This document shows, one piece after another, positions 17,727-29,176 of a DNA stretch of 64,000 nucleotides. The stretch lies in assembly GCF_004014875.1 (NCBI RefSeq), contig NZ_CP034929.1:930001-994000 (forward strand), given 5' to 3'. Position numbers and translations under genes: made by a program. Source of the stretch: Nocardioides yefusunii. Lineage in GTDB: Bacteria; Actinomycetota; Actinomycetes; Propionibacteriales; Nocardioidaceae. The stretch's first letter is position 1; every line of letters starts with the position of its first letter. The notes beneath the pieces are model-generated. The model worked only from the letters and a program-made list of their open reading frames with translations, made no database searches and was not told the origin of the DNA.

Positions 17727-18956
17727 GTGAGCACTGAACTGGACAGCAGCGGGGTGCGTCGTCGCGGGTTCCTCGGCTACCTCGGTTCCGCGACGGCGGG
17801 TGCCGTCGTCGGCGCCGGAGCGGGCTTCGCGACCGCGCGAGCAGGCGAGGAAGGACGGGTCAGTACGTCGGCGCCGTCCGGCCTCGGCCGCGAGATCAGT
17901 CCGTGGGGCGCGCACCAGCCCGGTGTCGCGGCGCACCCGTCGTCGTTCACCGAGCTCGTCGCCCTGGACCTGACCTCCGAGTTGCGCCGCAGCGCCGACG
18001 TCGACGCCCTGGCGCGGCTGCTCCGGGTGTGGACCGGAGACGTGGAGGCGTTCACCCGAGGACGAGGTGCTCCCGGCGACACCGCCCCTTGGCTCGTGGC
18101 TGCCGACACCGACCTGACGATCACCGTGGGGCTCGGGCCGCGCCTGTTCACCACCGCCTGGGGGATCGAGGCCCCGGCCGGGTTCGGTCGGGTCCCGGCG
18201 ATGAAGCACGACGAACTCGACGACGCCTGGAGCGGCGGCGACCTCTTCGTTGCGGTCTCCGGACGTGACGGCACCACCGTCGGGCACGTGGTGCGTCGCA
18301 TGGTCGCCGACGCCACTCCGTGGGCACGTCAGCGGTGGCGTCAGAGCGGTAGTTGGAACGGGTACACGCCGTCGGGTGAGGAGATGACCGGACGCAACGT
18401 CTTCGGTCAGGTCGACGGTTCGGCCAACCCACGTCCCGGCACCGACCTGTTCGACACCACCGTCTGGATCCGCGACGGTGTCTGGGCCGGAGGAACCTCC
18501 CTGGTGGTGCGCAGGATCCGGATGGACCTGCCGGTCTGGGACACCCTGACCCGCTCCGAGCAGGAGGGGTCGGTGGGACGCGACCTGCCCACCGGGGCAC
18601 CGCTGACCGGTGGGGAGGAACTCGACGACGTCCGGCTCTCGGCCAAGGACGGCGAGCGCTACGTCATCAACCCGCTCGCGCACGTGCGTCGCTCGCACCC
18701 CTCCACCCACGGCGGCCGACGGATCTTCCGCAAGGGCGCCAACTACGAGACGACCGACGGGCGGACGTCCGAGGCAGGGCTGATCTTCAGCTCCTACCAG
18801 GCCGACCTGCTCGACCAGTTCGTCCCGATCCAGCAGATGCTCGACGAGGGCGACGAACTCAACGAGTGGACCACCGCGATCGGTTCGGCAGAGTTCGCGG
18901 TGTTGCCCGGCTTCGTCGAGGGGGAGTGGCTGGGGCAACGCGTCCTGGGACTCTGA
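17727..18956 (+). CDS. Dyp-type peroxidase, Tat-exported (EfeB-like)
   Basis: 409 residues, GTG at 17727 one base after the copper chaperone stop. The twin-arginine signal R11-R12-R13-G-F-L-G is followed by an Ala/Gly-rich hydrophobic stretch, so it should be exported folded with heme. Dyp hallmarks are present: G227-x-x-D230-G231 (GQVDG) with the distal Asp, the probable proximal heme ligand H319 in AHVR, and RRIFRKGANY near 335-344. Length fits the EfeB/DyP-A class. Known activities are peroxidation and possibly heme deferration. The neighbouring copper chaperone suggests a shared export or metal-stress function, although no efeU/efeO genes are here. A strong hairpin follows. Confidence 0.93.
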   Translation: MSTELDSSGVRRRGFLGYLGSATAGAVVGAGAGFATARAGEEGRVSTSAPSGLGREISPWGAHQPGVAAHPSSFTELVALDLTSELRRSADVDALARLLRVWTGDVEAFTRGRGAPGDTAPWLVAADTDLTITVGLGPRLFTTAWGIEAPAGFGRVPAMKHDELDDAWSGGDLFVAVSGRDGTTVGHVVRRMVADATPWARQRWRQSGSWNGYTPSGEEMTGRNVFGQVDGSANPRPGTDLFDTTVWIRDGVWAGGTSLVVRRIRMDLPVWDTLTRSEQEGSVGRDLPTGAPLTGGEELDDVRLSAKDGERYVINPLAHVRRSHPSTHGGRRIFRKGANYETTDGRTSEAGLIFSSYQADLLDQFVPIQQMLDEGDELNEWTTAIGSAEFAVLPGFVEGEWLGQRVLGL

Positions 18957-18980
18957 CCCCGCGGCGAACCGTTCCGTGCA

Positions 18981-19013
18981 GAGAGGGCCGTACCCGATGG
19001 GTACGGCCCTCTC
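18981..19013. terminator. Bidirectional terminator hairpin
   Basis: A perfect 15-bp stem (18981-18995 with 18999-19013) closes a GAT loop. It lies between the converging Dyp peroxidase and LCP genes, so it can serve both. Confidence 0.85.
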
Positions 19014-19045
19014 GTCGTGCGTGCTGCCCGAGCAGTGCAGGTGTC

Positions 19046-20272
19046 TCAGTCAGGGAACCCCGACGGCGTGCAGAGCTCCTTCGGCATGTCTCCGGTCCTG
19101 TCGGCACGGAGGTAGGAGAAGTACTCCTCCGAACGCTTCGCGTCCCAGCGGACGCTGAGGTCGGAGAGCGGAACCCCGCAGCTCATCTCCGCACGGGTCA
19201 TCGCGATCCCGAACTTGCCGATCGACAGCGCGCTGCTGCCCTCGGAGACGGTGAACGACGACGCCGTCGCGGTGGCCAGGTTGAAGTAGCGGACCGGGTT
19301 GACCACAGTCATCGGCGAGAGGGCCTTCTTGCCGAGGGCTGCGACCACCTCACGCTGGGCCTTGGCGCGGTCGACGTCACCGAGCGCCTTGTAGGTCTTG
19401 CGGCTGCGGGCGTACCCGAGCGCGGTCGCACCGTCGGCCTCCTGACAGCCGGCCTGGATGTTCAGGTTGGCCTGCTTGTCCTTCATCTTCTTGGCCGGGC
19501 AGATCTCGACGCCGCCGACGGCGTCGACCATCTTCACCAGACCACCGAAACCGATCTCGACGTAGTGGTCGACCCGGATGCCGGTGGAACGCTCGACGGT
19601 CTCCACCAGCAACGGCGCGCCGCCCCAGGCGAAGGCGGCGTTGATCTTGCTCCGACCGTTGCGCCCGGGCACCTCCACCAAGGAGTCGCGTGGGATCGAG
19701 GTCAGCACGTTCGGACCCGAACCGGTGTGCAGCAGCATGATCGTGTCGGTGCGCTGACCGACGTCGTCAGGTCCGGTCCCGAGCTCCTTCTGCTCGGCCT
19801 CGGTGAGTCCGGCACGGGAGTCGCTGCCCACCACGAGGTAGGTGGTGCCGCCCTGCTCGGCCGGCCGCCCCTCGTAGACGCTGAAGGCCTCGACCCGGTT
19901 GATCTTCGACCATGCGTAGAACGGCACCGCGACCAGGAAGACCAGCCACAGCAGGAGCGCGATCTTCACGATCCGCCAGACCGGGGGACGCGAGCGGCGG
20001 GCCTCGCGGGGCTCGACGGGTGCGGTCTGTCGCTGAGGTGCTGGACGCTGAGGTGCTGGACGCTGGGGTGCCCGCGGAGCCTGGGGCGCCCGCGGAGGCT
20101 GGGGTGCCCGCGGCGACTGGTGTGCCGGGGGAGCGGGCTGCTGCGAGGGCGGTGGGGTCCGCAGGTACTGGGTGCGTTCGGCGTCGTCGGGAGTCTTCCC
20201 GTCGCCGTAGAGCCACCGGTATTCAGGGGTCCCCTCTGCGGGGGACGAGCCGGGGCGGGGTCGTTCTGCCAT
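19046..20272 (-). CDS. LytR-CpsA-Psr (LCP) family protein
   Basis: 408 residues from ATG at 20272; an in-frame GTG at 20293 is an alternative. ATG was chosen because TACGTT ends six bases before it. The first 95 residues are cytoplasmic and Pro/Arg/Gln-rich with PAPQR-type repeats. One membrane segment lies at about 100-121. The LCP domain at about 145-310 holds the expected residues: VGSDSR, the Arg/Asp pair in QRTDTIML, SIPRDS, and RSKINAAFAWGG. LCP enzymes transfer undecaprenyl-linked glycopolymers to peptidoglycan on the outer face of the membrane. It is divergent from a second LCP gene and close to the galactofuranose cluster, which suggests ligation of that polymer to the wall. Confidence 0.92.
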   Translation of the reverse strand: MAERPRPGSSPAEGTPEYRWLYGDGKTPDDAERTQYLRTPPPSQQPAPPAHQSPRAPQPPRAPQAPRAPQRPAPQRPAPQRQTAPVEPREARRSRPPVWRIVKIALLLWLVFLVAVPFYAWSKINRVEAFSVYEGRPAEQGGTTYLVVGSDSRAGLTEAEQKELGTGPDDVGQRTDTIMLLHTGSGPNVLTSIPRDSLVEVPGRNGRSKINAAFAWGGAPLLVETVERSTGIRVDHYVEIGFGGLVKMVDAVGGVEICPAKKMKDKQANLNIQAGCQEADGATALGYARSRKTYKALGDVDRAKAQREVVAALGKKALSPMTVVNPVRYFNLATATASSFTVSEGSSALSIGKFGIAMTRAEMSCGVPLSDLSVRWDAKRSEEYFSYLRADRTGDMPKELCTPSGFPD

Positions 20273-20284
20273 GGCAAGAACGTA
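20273..20284 (-). promoter_or_regulatory. Leaderless-type -10 (TACGTT) before the LCP gene
   Basis: On the minus strand TACGTT (20284-20279) and CTTGCC lead directly into the ATG at 20272. No ribosome-binding site is visible. Confidence 0.45.
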
Positions 20285-20417
20285 CCCTCGCACGGGTCAG
20301 GACTCGTGTCCGTCATCCAACACGCCGGGTCTCTGTCCGCGCTCGGCCACGATTGCTGGTGATACTTGCTTCGGCGTCGGCACACCGGCGTCGTACGACG
20401 TACCCCGGAGAACCGCA

Positions 20418-21875
20418 TTGTCCGCGCCCACTGAACGCATCGACCTCGACGTCCCTGAACGGGCCGCCCGGGTCCGCTACCGCCGCGCAATGGCGATGGC
20501 GTTCATGACACTGCTCGTTCCCGGATCGGCCCAGCTCTTCGCCGGACGCCGTCGTCTGGGCACGGTCGCCCTGCTCACCTGGTTCCTCTGCGTCCTGGCG
20601 CTCGTGGCGATCGGGGTCACCGCCCTCGTCTCGCCCTCGACGCTGCTGTGGATGGGGACCCGCGAGTGGCTGATGCTCACCCTGCGGGTCGTGCTGGTGC
20701 TGCTGGCCCTGGGCTGGGCCTACCTCTTCGTGGACGCCTGGCGAGGCGGACGCCCGGAGTCGTTGCGCCGCCAGCACCGGTTCGCGGTGGTGCTCACCAA
20801 CGGTGTCGCCCTCACCTCGGTCATGTCGGTGCTGCTCTTCGCCGCGCACCTGGCCGGCATCCAGCACGCCTTCCTCGACGAGGTCGGCGGCACCGCCGGC
20901 AACAAGGCCGCCGTCGAAGGTCGTTTCAACGTCCTCCTCGCGGGCGGCGACGCCGGCGACGGGCGCGTCGGCCTGCGCCCCGACTCATTGACGGTGGCCA
21001 GCATCGACGCTGCGACCGGCCGCACCGTGCTGATCGGCCTGCCCCGCAACATGTCCAACTTCCCCTTCGCCGAGGGATCGACGATGGCCGAGCAGTTCCC
21101 CGACGGCTGGAACTGCGACGAGTGCATGCTCAACGGCGTCTCCACCTGGGCGTTCGACCACCCCGACCTCTTCGGCGACGTCGACAACGTCGGCATGGAG
21201 GCCACCGTCCAGGCCGTGGAAGGCATCACCGACCTCGAGATCGGGTACTGGGCGCTGGTCAACCTCAAGGGATTCTCCAAGCTCGTGGACGCCTTCGGTG
21301 GCGTCGAGCTCAACGTCCGTGACCGGATCCCCGTCGGCCTGCCGAACGTCGACCCCTGGTTCCGCTGGATCGAGCCGGGCATCCGCACCCTCGACGGTGA
21401 GGACACGCTCTGGTTCGCACGCGCCCGCGAGGGCTCCGACGACTACTCCCGCATGGCGCGCCAGAAGTGCGTCATGGCCGCGATGCTCGCCCAGGTGGAC
21501 CCGACCAAGGCCGTCCGCAACATCGGCAAGATCGCCGAGGCGTCCTCGGAGATGCTCTCCACCTCGATGCCGTCCTCGAAGTTCAACACCTTCGTCGAGC
21601 TCGCCCTCCAGGCGCGCAACGAGAAGGTCTCCACCGTTTCGCTGGTTCCGCCGGCGATCAACACCGGTAACCCCGACATCGGCAAGGCCCAGCGCATGGT
21701 CGCCAAGGCGATCGACCGTTCGGAGAACCCGAAGAAGAAGGCCAAGAAGAAGGGAAGCGGAACGTCCGTCTCTCCCTCGCCTGCGGGCCAGCCGACCGTC
21801 ACCGGCGGTTCCAAGGGTTCGCAGAAGCAGGGGTACGAGGCCAACGAGGCCGACGACCTCGCTGCGTCGTGCTGA
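20418..21875 (+). CDS. LCP family protein with four-segment N-terminal membrane domain
   Basis: 485 residues. TTG at 20418 is preceded by GGAG seven bases upstream; the longer upstream reading lacks support. The N-terminal 175 residues hold about four membrane segments (MAFMTLLVPGSAQLFAG, VALLTWFLCVLALVAIGV, LMLTLRVVLVLLALGWAYL, TNGVALTSVMSVLLFAAHL), more than the single one of classical LCP proteins. The LCP domain follows at about 185-375 (LRPDSLTVASID, GLPRNMSNFP, the WFARAREGSDDYSRMARQ signature). The Lys-rich C-terminus (PKKKAKKKGSG) probably lies on the wall side. It likely acts as a glycopolymer-peptidoglycan ligase with a role overlapping its divergent neighbour. Confidence 0.9.
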   Translation: MSAPTERIDLDVPERAARVRYRRAMAMAFMTLLVPGSAQLFAGRRRLGTVALLTWFLCVLALVAIGVTALVSPSTLLWMGTREWLMLTLRVVLVLLALGWAYLFVDAWRGGRPESLRRQHRFAVVLTNGVALTSVMSVLLFAAHLAGIQHAFLDEVGGTAGNKAAVEGRFNVLLAGGDAGDGRVGLRPDSLTVASIDAATGRTVLIGLPRNMSNFPFAEGSTMAEQFPDGWNCDECMLNGVSTWAFDHPDLFGDVDNVGMEATVQAVEGITDLEIGYWALVNLKGFSKLVDAFGGVELNVRDRIPVGLPNVDPWFRWIEPGIRTLDGEDTLWFARAREGSDDYSRMARQKCVMAAMLAQVDPTKAVRNIGKIAEASSEMLSTSMPSSKFNTFVELALQARNEKVSTVSLVPPAINTGNPDIGKAQRMVAKAIDRSENPKKKAKKKGSGTSVSPSPAGQPTVTGGSKGSQKQGYEANEADDLAASC

Positions 21876-21938
21876 CCTCGGGCCGGGGACGCGCCGCCCG
21901 GGGAGGGGCACGAAGCGGCTCCCTCACCCCCGTGGGCC

Positions 21939-21950
21939 TAGGCTGAGCAC
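21939..21950 (+). promoter_or_regulatory. Leaderless-type -10 (TAGGCT) before the galactofuranose operon
   Basis: TAGGCT at 21939-21944 ends six bases before GTG 21951. The same hexamer at the same spacing precedes at least three other genes here. Confidence 0.5.
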
Positions 21951-22883
21951 GTGACTTCGTCCCACCCTGTCGGAGCCGCGCGCGTCGTCGCCGCGGTGGT
22001 GACGTTCAACCGCATCGCTCTGCTGCGCGAACTCGTCGACCGTCTCCGTGAAGTGCCCGGCCTGGCCGAGATCCTCGTCGTCGACAACGCCTCGACCGAC
22101 GGCACCGGCGACTGGCTCGCCGCCCAGGCCGGCGTGGGCGGAACGCCGGTCGTGGGCCGCACCCTGGCCGACAACCTCGGTGGTGCCGGCGGATTCGACA
22201 CGGGTCTGCGCTGGGCCGTCGATCGTGACGCCGACCTGGTCTGGTTGATGGACGACGACGGTCTGCCCGACGTCGACACCCTGTCCCGGCTGCTCGAGTT
22301 CGAGGGTCAGCTCGACTTCTGGGGCCCTGCCGTGGTCGACAAGGACGCCCCCGAGCGTCTGGTCTTCCCGATCCGGCTGCCGAACTCGGCCCGGGTGCTG
22401 ACCAGTACCACCGAGCTCGCCGCCGCTGCACCCGACGGGCTCCTGCGCGACGTCGTGATCCCGTTCAACGGTGTGCTGGTCACCCGCGAACTCGTCGAGC
22501 GGATCGGTTCGGTGCGCGCCGAACTCTTCATCTGGGGAGACGACCACGAGTACCGTCTGCGCGCCGAACGCGCCGGTGCCCGGATCGGCACGGTCGTCGA
22601 CACCGTCGTGCGTCACCCGTCGGTGGGCGAGCTCGGCACCCCCACGCTCGGAGGGACGTACAACCACTCCGACTCCGACCTCAAGCACTACTGCATGGCG
22701 CGCAACAACCTGCTCAACCTGGCCGAGTACCGCAGCAAGCTGCACGCGCTCGCCTTCGTCGCCAAGACGGTCTGGTTCTACACGTTCACCAAGCCGTCGC
22801 TCGCCCGCCTGCGCCTCAGCTTCTCCGCGTTCGCCGCAGCGGTGCGTGGCGACTTCACCGGCCACCGGAGGTTCCTCGCATGA
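21951..22883 (+). CDS. GT2 glycosyltransferase, GlfT1-like
   Basis: 310 residues, GTG at 21951 with a leaderless-type -10. A GT-A fold is indicated by the start VVAAVVTFNR, ILVVDNAS, NLGGAGGF, and the metal-binding triad D101-D102-D103 (WLMDDDG). An acceptor-side acidic pair D197-D198 (FIWGDDHEYRLRAERAG) and the later RHP and NHSDSDLKHYCMARN motifs resemble GlfT1, which adds the first galactofuranose units to the lipid-linked primer. It has no membrane segment and is probably peripheral. The ATGA overlap with the next glycosyltransferase and the downstream glf support a role in galactofuranose polymer priming. The exact donor is inferred. Confidence 0.85.
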   Translation: MTSSHPVGAARVVAAVVTFNRIALLRELVDRLREVPGLAEILVVDNASTDGTGDWLAAQAGVGGTPVVGRTLADNLGGAGGFDTGLRWAVDRDADLVWLMDDDGLPDVDTLSRLLEFEGQLDFWGPAVVDKDAPERLVFPIRLPNSARVLTSTTELAAAAPDGLLRDVVIPFNGVLVTRELVERIGSVRAELFIWGDDHEYRLRAERAGARIGTVVDTVVRHPSVGELGTPTLGGTYNHSDSDLKHYCMARNNLLNLAEYRSKLHALAFVAKTVWFYTFTKPSLARLRLSFSAFAAAVRGDFTGHRRFLA

Positions 22884-23830
22884 CCGCCCAGCCCACTGAG
22901 CGCAGCAACGAGACGGGCACGCACGAGACCGTGGCGGTCGTCGTGGTGACGTACAACCGTTCCGAGCTGCTCACCCGGATGCTCGACGGACTGGCCGCCC
23001 AGACGCACCGCCCCGACGCCGTGATCGTGGTCGACAACGCCTCCACCGATGACACCGCCGCCGTGCTCGCGGCCCGTGCCGAGGTCGGCGACCTGCCGCT
23101 GCAGGTGATCACCTCTCCCGACAACCTCGGTGGCGCCGGTGGCTTCCACCGCGGCGCGCTGGAGTCCTTCGACGGCGGCTTCGACCGCACCTGGCTGATC
23201 GACGACGACGTCGTCCCGGCCCCGGACTGTCTCGCGGTGCTGATGGCGGCCGACGAGGACACGCTGATGGTGGTCCGGGAGGACCTCACAGGTGCGCTGT
23301 GCGAGAAGGCTGCGATCCGCTTCGACCTCACCAACCCGCTCGCGATCCGCCCCAAGACCGCCAGCGTCGACAGCGTCCACGCCTCGCGGGCCGAGATGCC
23401 CGAGCGCGTGGCGGTCGAGAACGTGGCCTTCGAAGGCTTCATGTACCGCCGCGTCGTCGCCGAGACGATCGGTCTGCCCGACCCGTCGTTCTTCATCTTC
23501 TACGACGACGTCGACTACGCCGTGCGGGCCCGAGCCGCCGGCTTCACGATCTGGGCGCTGCGCGACGCCGTCCTGGTGCGCCAGCTCGACTTCAACCAGC
23601 AGCACGACCTGGCGGGCTGGAAGGGGTACTACATGTACCGCAACCTGTTCGTCGTCCACCTGCGCCACGGGACCAACCCGTTGGTGCGCCTCAAGCCGTG
23701 GCTGATCACCGCTGCCGTCGTCGCCCTGAGCCCCCTGCGTGGTGGCCGGGCGGAGGCGGGCAACGTGATCCGAGCCATGAGGGACGCTCGCGGCATGCGC
23801 GCCGTCCCGGCCGAGTCCCGACCCCGCCGG

Positions 23831-23833
<3 letters not shown>
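22880..23833 (+). CDS. GT2 glycosyltransferase, second GlfT1-like paralogue
   Basis: 317 residues, ATG at 22880 overlapping the previous stop by four bases. The GT2 features are TYNRSELL, IVVDNASTDDT, NLGGAGGF, the metal triad D108-D110 (IDDDV) and an acidic pair D209-D210 (FYDDVDYAVRARAAG). The late motif WKGYYMYRNLF matches acceptor-binding segments of galactofuranosyl or rhamnosyl transferases. It resembles the gene before it but has diverged, so the two probably add successive linker sugars. UDP-Galf as donor is likely from the adjacent glf but is not proven. Confidence 0.83.
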
Positions 23834-27140
<3,307 letters not shown>

Positions 27141-27141
<1 letters not shown>

Positions 27142-28031
27142 TGAGCTCGGTCGTCACCGACGAGCAGGACCTCCCGCCGCTCGCGCCTCCGGCGCCGGGC
27201 GGCGGGTTGTTCGAGGTCTTCCGGCAGCGTTACCTGCTGAAGACCTTGGTCAAGAACACCCTGCAGTCGAGCTACCAGGGAACGTTCCTGGGATGGTTGT
27301 GGAGCTACGTGCAGCCGGGCATCCGGTTCGCGATCTACTACTTCCTTTTCCAGGTGATGATGGCGCGCGGCGGGGAGGACCTGCCCAACTTCGCCATCCA
27401 CATGGTCTGCGGCATGGTGATGGTCCACTTCTTCACCGAGGCCTTCAGCGGCGGCACGCAGTCCTTGCTGCGCAGCCGTCGACTGTTGTCGAAGCTGCCC
27501 ATGCCGAAGGCACTGTTCCCGGTCGCGAAGACGATCGTGGCTCTGTGGCACACCTTCCCGATGCTGGTCATCCTCGTGGTGATCGACGTCCTGGTGGGGT
27601 GGCGTCCCGACATGGTGGGCATCGGCGCGGGTCTGCTGGGCTTCGCGATCCTGTTGCCGCTGGGTCTGGCCCTGGCGATGTTCTTCAGCATCCTCAACGT
27701 CTTCTGGCGCGACTTCGGCAAGCTGATCGGCACCATCACCCAGTTGGTGACCTTCAGCGTCCCGATGATCTACCCGTTCACGTTCATCACCGCCCACGGT
27801 GAGACCTGGACGCAGGCCTACCTGCTGAACCCGGTCGCTGAGGCGGTGCTGCTGATGCAGCGTTGCTTCTGGGTCGGCTCGACCCACGACCCGGCCGGCT
27901 TCACCGAGCGGCACATGCCGTCGGACCTGTGGGAGCGCGGCTTCGTCATGCTCGCCGTCAGCCTGCTGATGCTGGCTCTGGCGACGCTGTGGTTCAAGAA
28001 GTACGAGGCACGAGTGGTGGAGAGACTCTGA
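27141..28031 (+). CDS. wzm: ABC-2 type polysaccharide exporter permease (Wzm-like)
   Basis: 296 residues. ATG at 27141 overlaps the previous TGA by one base, with GGAGG just upstream. A short cytoplasmic N-terminus leads into an amphipathic segment (LKTLVKNTLQSSYQGTFLGWLWSYVQPG), typical of O-antigen/teichoic ABC-2 permeases. About six membrane segments follow (IRFAIYYFLFQVM, MVCGMVMVHFFTEA, FPMLVILVVIDVL, and later ones). It corresponds in context to Rv3783, which with Rv3781 exports lipid-linked galactan. It should pair with the ATPase encoded directly after it. Confidence 0.92.
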
Positions 28032-28837
28032 TGGCAGCCAACTTCATCGAGGTGCGCAACGCCACCAAGACCTTCCGCATGCAGTACCACCGCTCCATGA
28101 AGCAGATGGCGATCGCGAAGGTGAAGGGTCAGCGCACCCACGACGTCTTCAACGCGGTCGACGACGTCAGCTTCACCGTGGAGCAGGGCGAGGCGATCGG
28201 CCTGATGGGACTCAACGGTTCGGGCAAGTCGACGCTGCTCAAGCTGGTCTCGGGCGTGATGCGACCCGACGCTGGTTCGGTGCTGACCCGTGGACGCATC
28301 GCCGGCCTGATCGCCACCGGTGCCGGGTTCGACCCGCTCCTGACGGGACGCGAGAACCTGTGGCTCCAGGCGGCCATCCTGGGCATGAGCGAGGCGGAGA
28401 CACGTCGCAAGTTCGACGAGATCGTCGCTTTCGCCAATCTCGGGAAGTTCCTCGAGACCCCGGTGACGTACTACTCCTCGGGCATGAAGGCCCGTCTGGG
28501 ATTCGCGGTGGCGATCCACGTCGACTCCGACATCTTCATCGCGGACGAGGCGCTGGCGGTCGGTGACCGTCCCTTCAAGCGCAAGTGCAAGAAGAAGATG
28601 GACGAGATCAAGGCCTCGGGCACCACGATCTTCTACGTCTCCCACTCGCCGGGTGCGGTCCGTGACCTGTGCTCGCGTGTCCTGGTCCTGGAGAAGGGCC
28701 GTCTGGTCTTCGACGGGGGAGTGGACGAGGGAATCCAACTGCTCAAGTACGACGACAAGCCGAAGAAGGGCGCTGCGGCCACGGCTGGCGGCGCGACGGT
28801 CACGAACGTCAACGGAGACCTGGAGGAGGACGTCTGA
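28031..28837 (+). CDS. wzt: ABC polysaccharide exporter ATPase (Wzt-like)
   Basis: 268 residues; ATG at 28031 overlaps the permease stop by one base. Walker A is G60-LNGSGKS-T68, with K66. The signature is degenerate (YSSGM), as in Wzt/TagH-type ATPases. Walker B ends IADEA with catalytic E173, and the H-loop is YVSHS. The Gly/Ala-rich tail (GAAATAGGATVTN) is short, with no C-terminal carbohydrate-binding domain of the Escherichia coli O9a type, so substrate is probably recognised through the lipid carrier. The enzyme powers flipping of the lipid-linked galactofuranose polymer to the outside, for attachment by LCP enzymes. Confidence 0.93.
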   Translation: MAANFIEVRNATKTFRMQYHRSMKQMAIAKVKGQRTHDVFNAVDDVSFTVEQGEAIGLMGLNGSGKSTLLKLVSGVMRPDAGSVLTRGRIAGLIATGAGFDPLLTGRENLWLQAAILGMSEAETRRKFDEIVAFANLGKFLETPVTYYSSGMKARLGFAVAIHVDSDIFIADEALAVGDRPFKRKCKKKMDEIKASGTTIFYVSHSPGAVRDLCSRVLVLEKGRLVFDGGVDEGIQLLKYDDKPKKGAAATAGGATVTNVNGDLEEDV

Positions 28838-29176
28838 GACGTCCTGGCAGGTCAACGCGCGCGAGCCGGTCCCGACGGGGCCGGCTCGCGGTGTCTTGGC
28901 GGACGGGGTGCGTGAGCGTTGCACGTCGTTGACCGGTGACGTCCCGGTGCAGACCAGTGGCCTTGCGGGGCGGAGATGTGTGAATCTCGCCGCGAAATGG
29001 GTTTCGAACGCTCAAGATGGGGTGATTCTCCTCTCTGGAACGCAGTGTTCTGAGTCTGCCCGGCGTGTCGGCTGGAAATTACACCGTTGTAGTTACTCAC
29101 TTTGGTTTACGAAACGGGTGGGGCAGATGTGAAACTTGTGTTCCGTGTGAATCTTCCCCCGCACTGGAGTACCCAA
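28838..29176. other. Intergenic region between wzt and the amidase gene
   Basis: 339 bases. It holds a hairpin near the left end and a more AT-rich stretch at about 29075-29145 that is the likely promoter area for the amidase gene. No coding signal was seen. Confidence 0.5.
28861..28889 (+). terminator. Hairpin after wzt
   Basis: A 9-bp GC-rich stem (28861-28869 with 28881-28889) encloses an 11-base loop that can pair further. It lies 23 bases after the stop codon. Confidence 0.55.
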
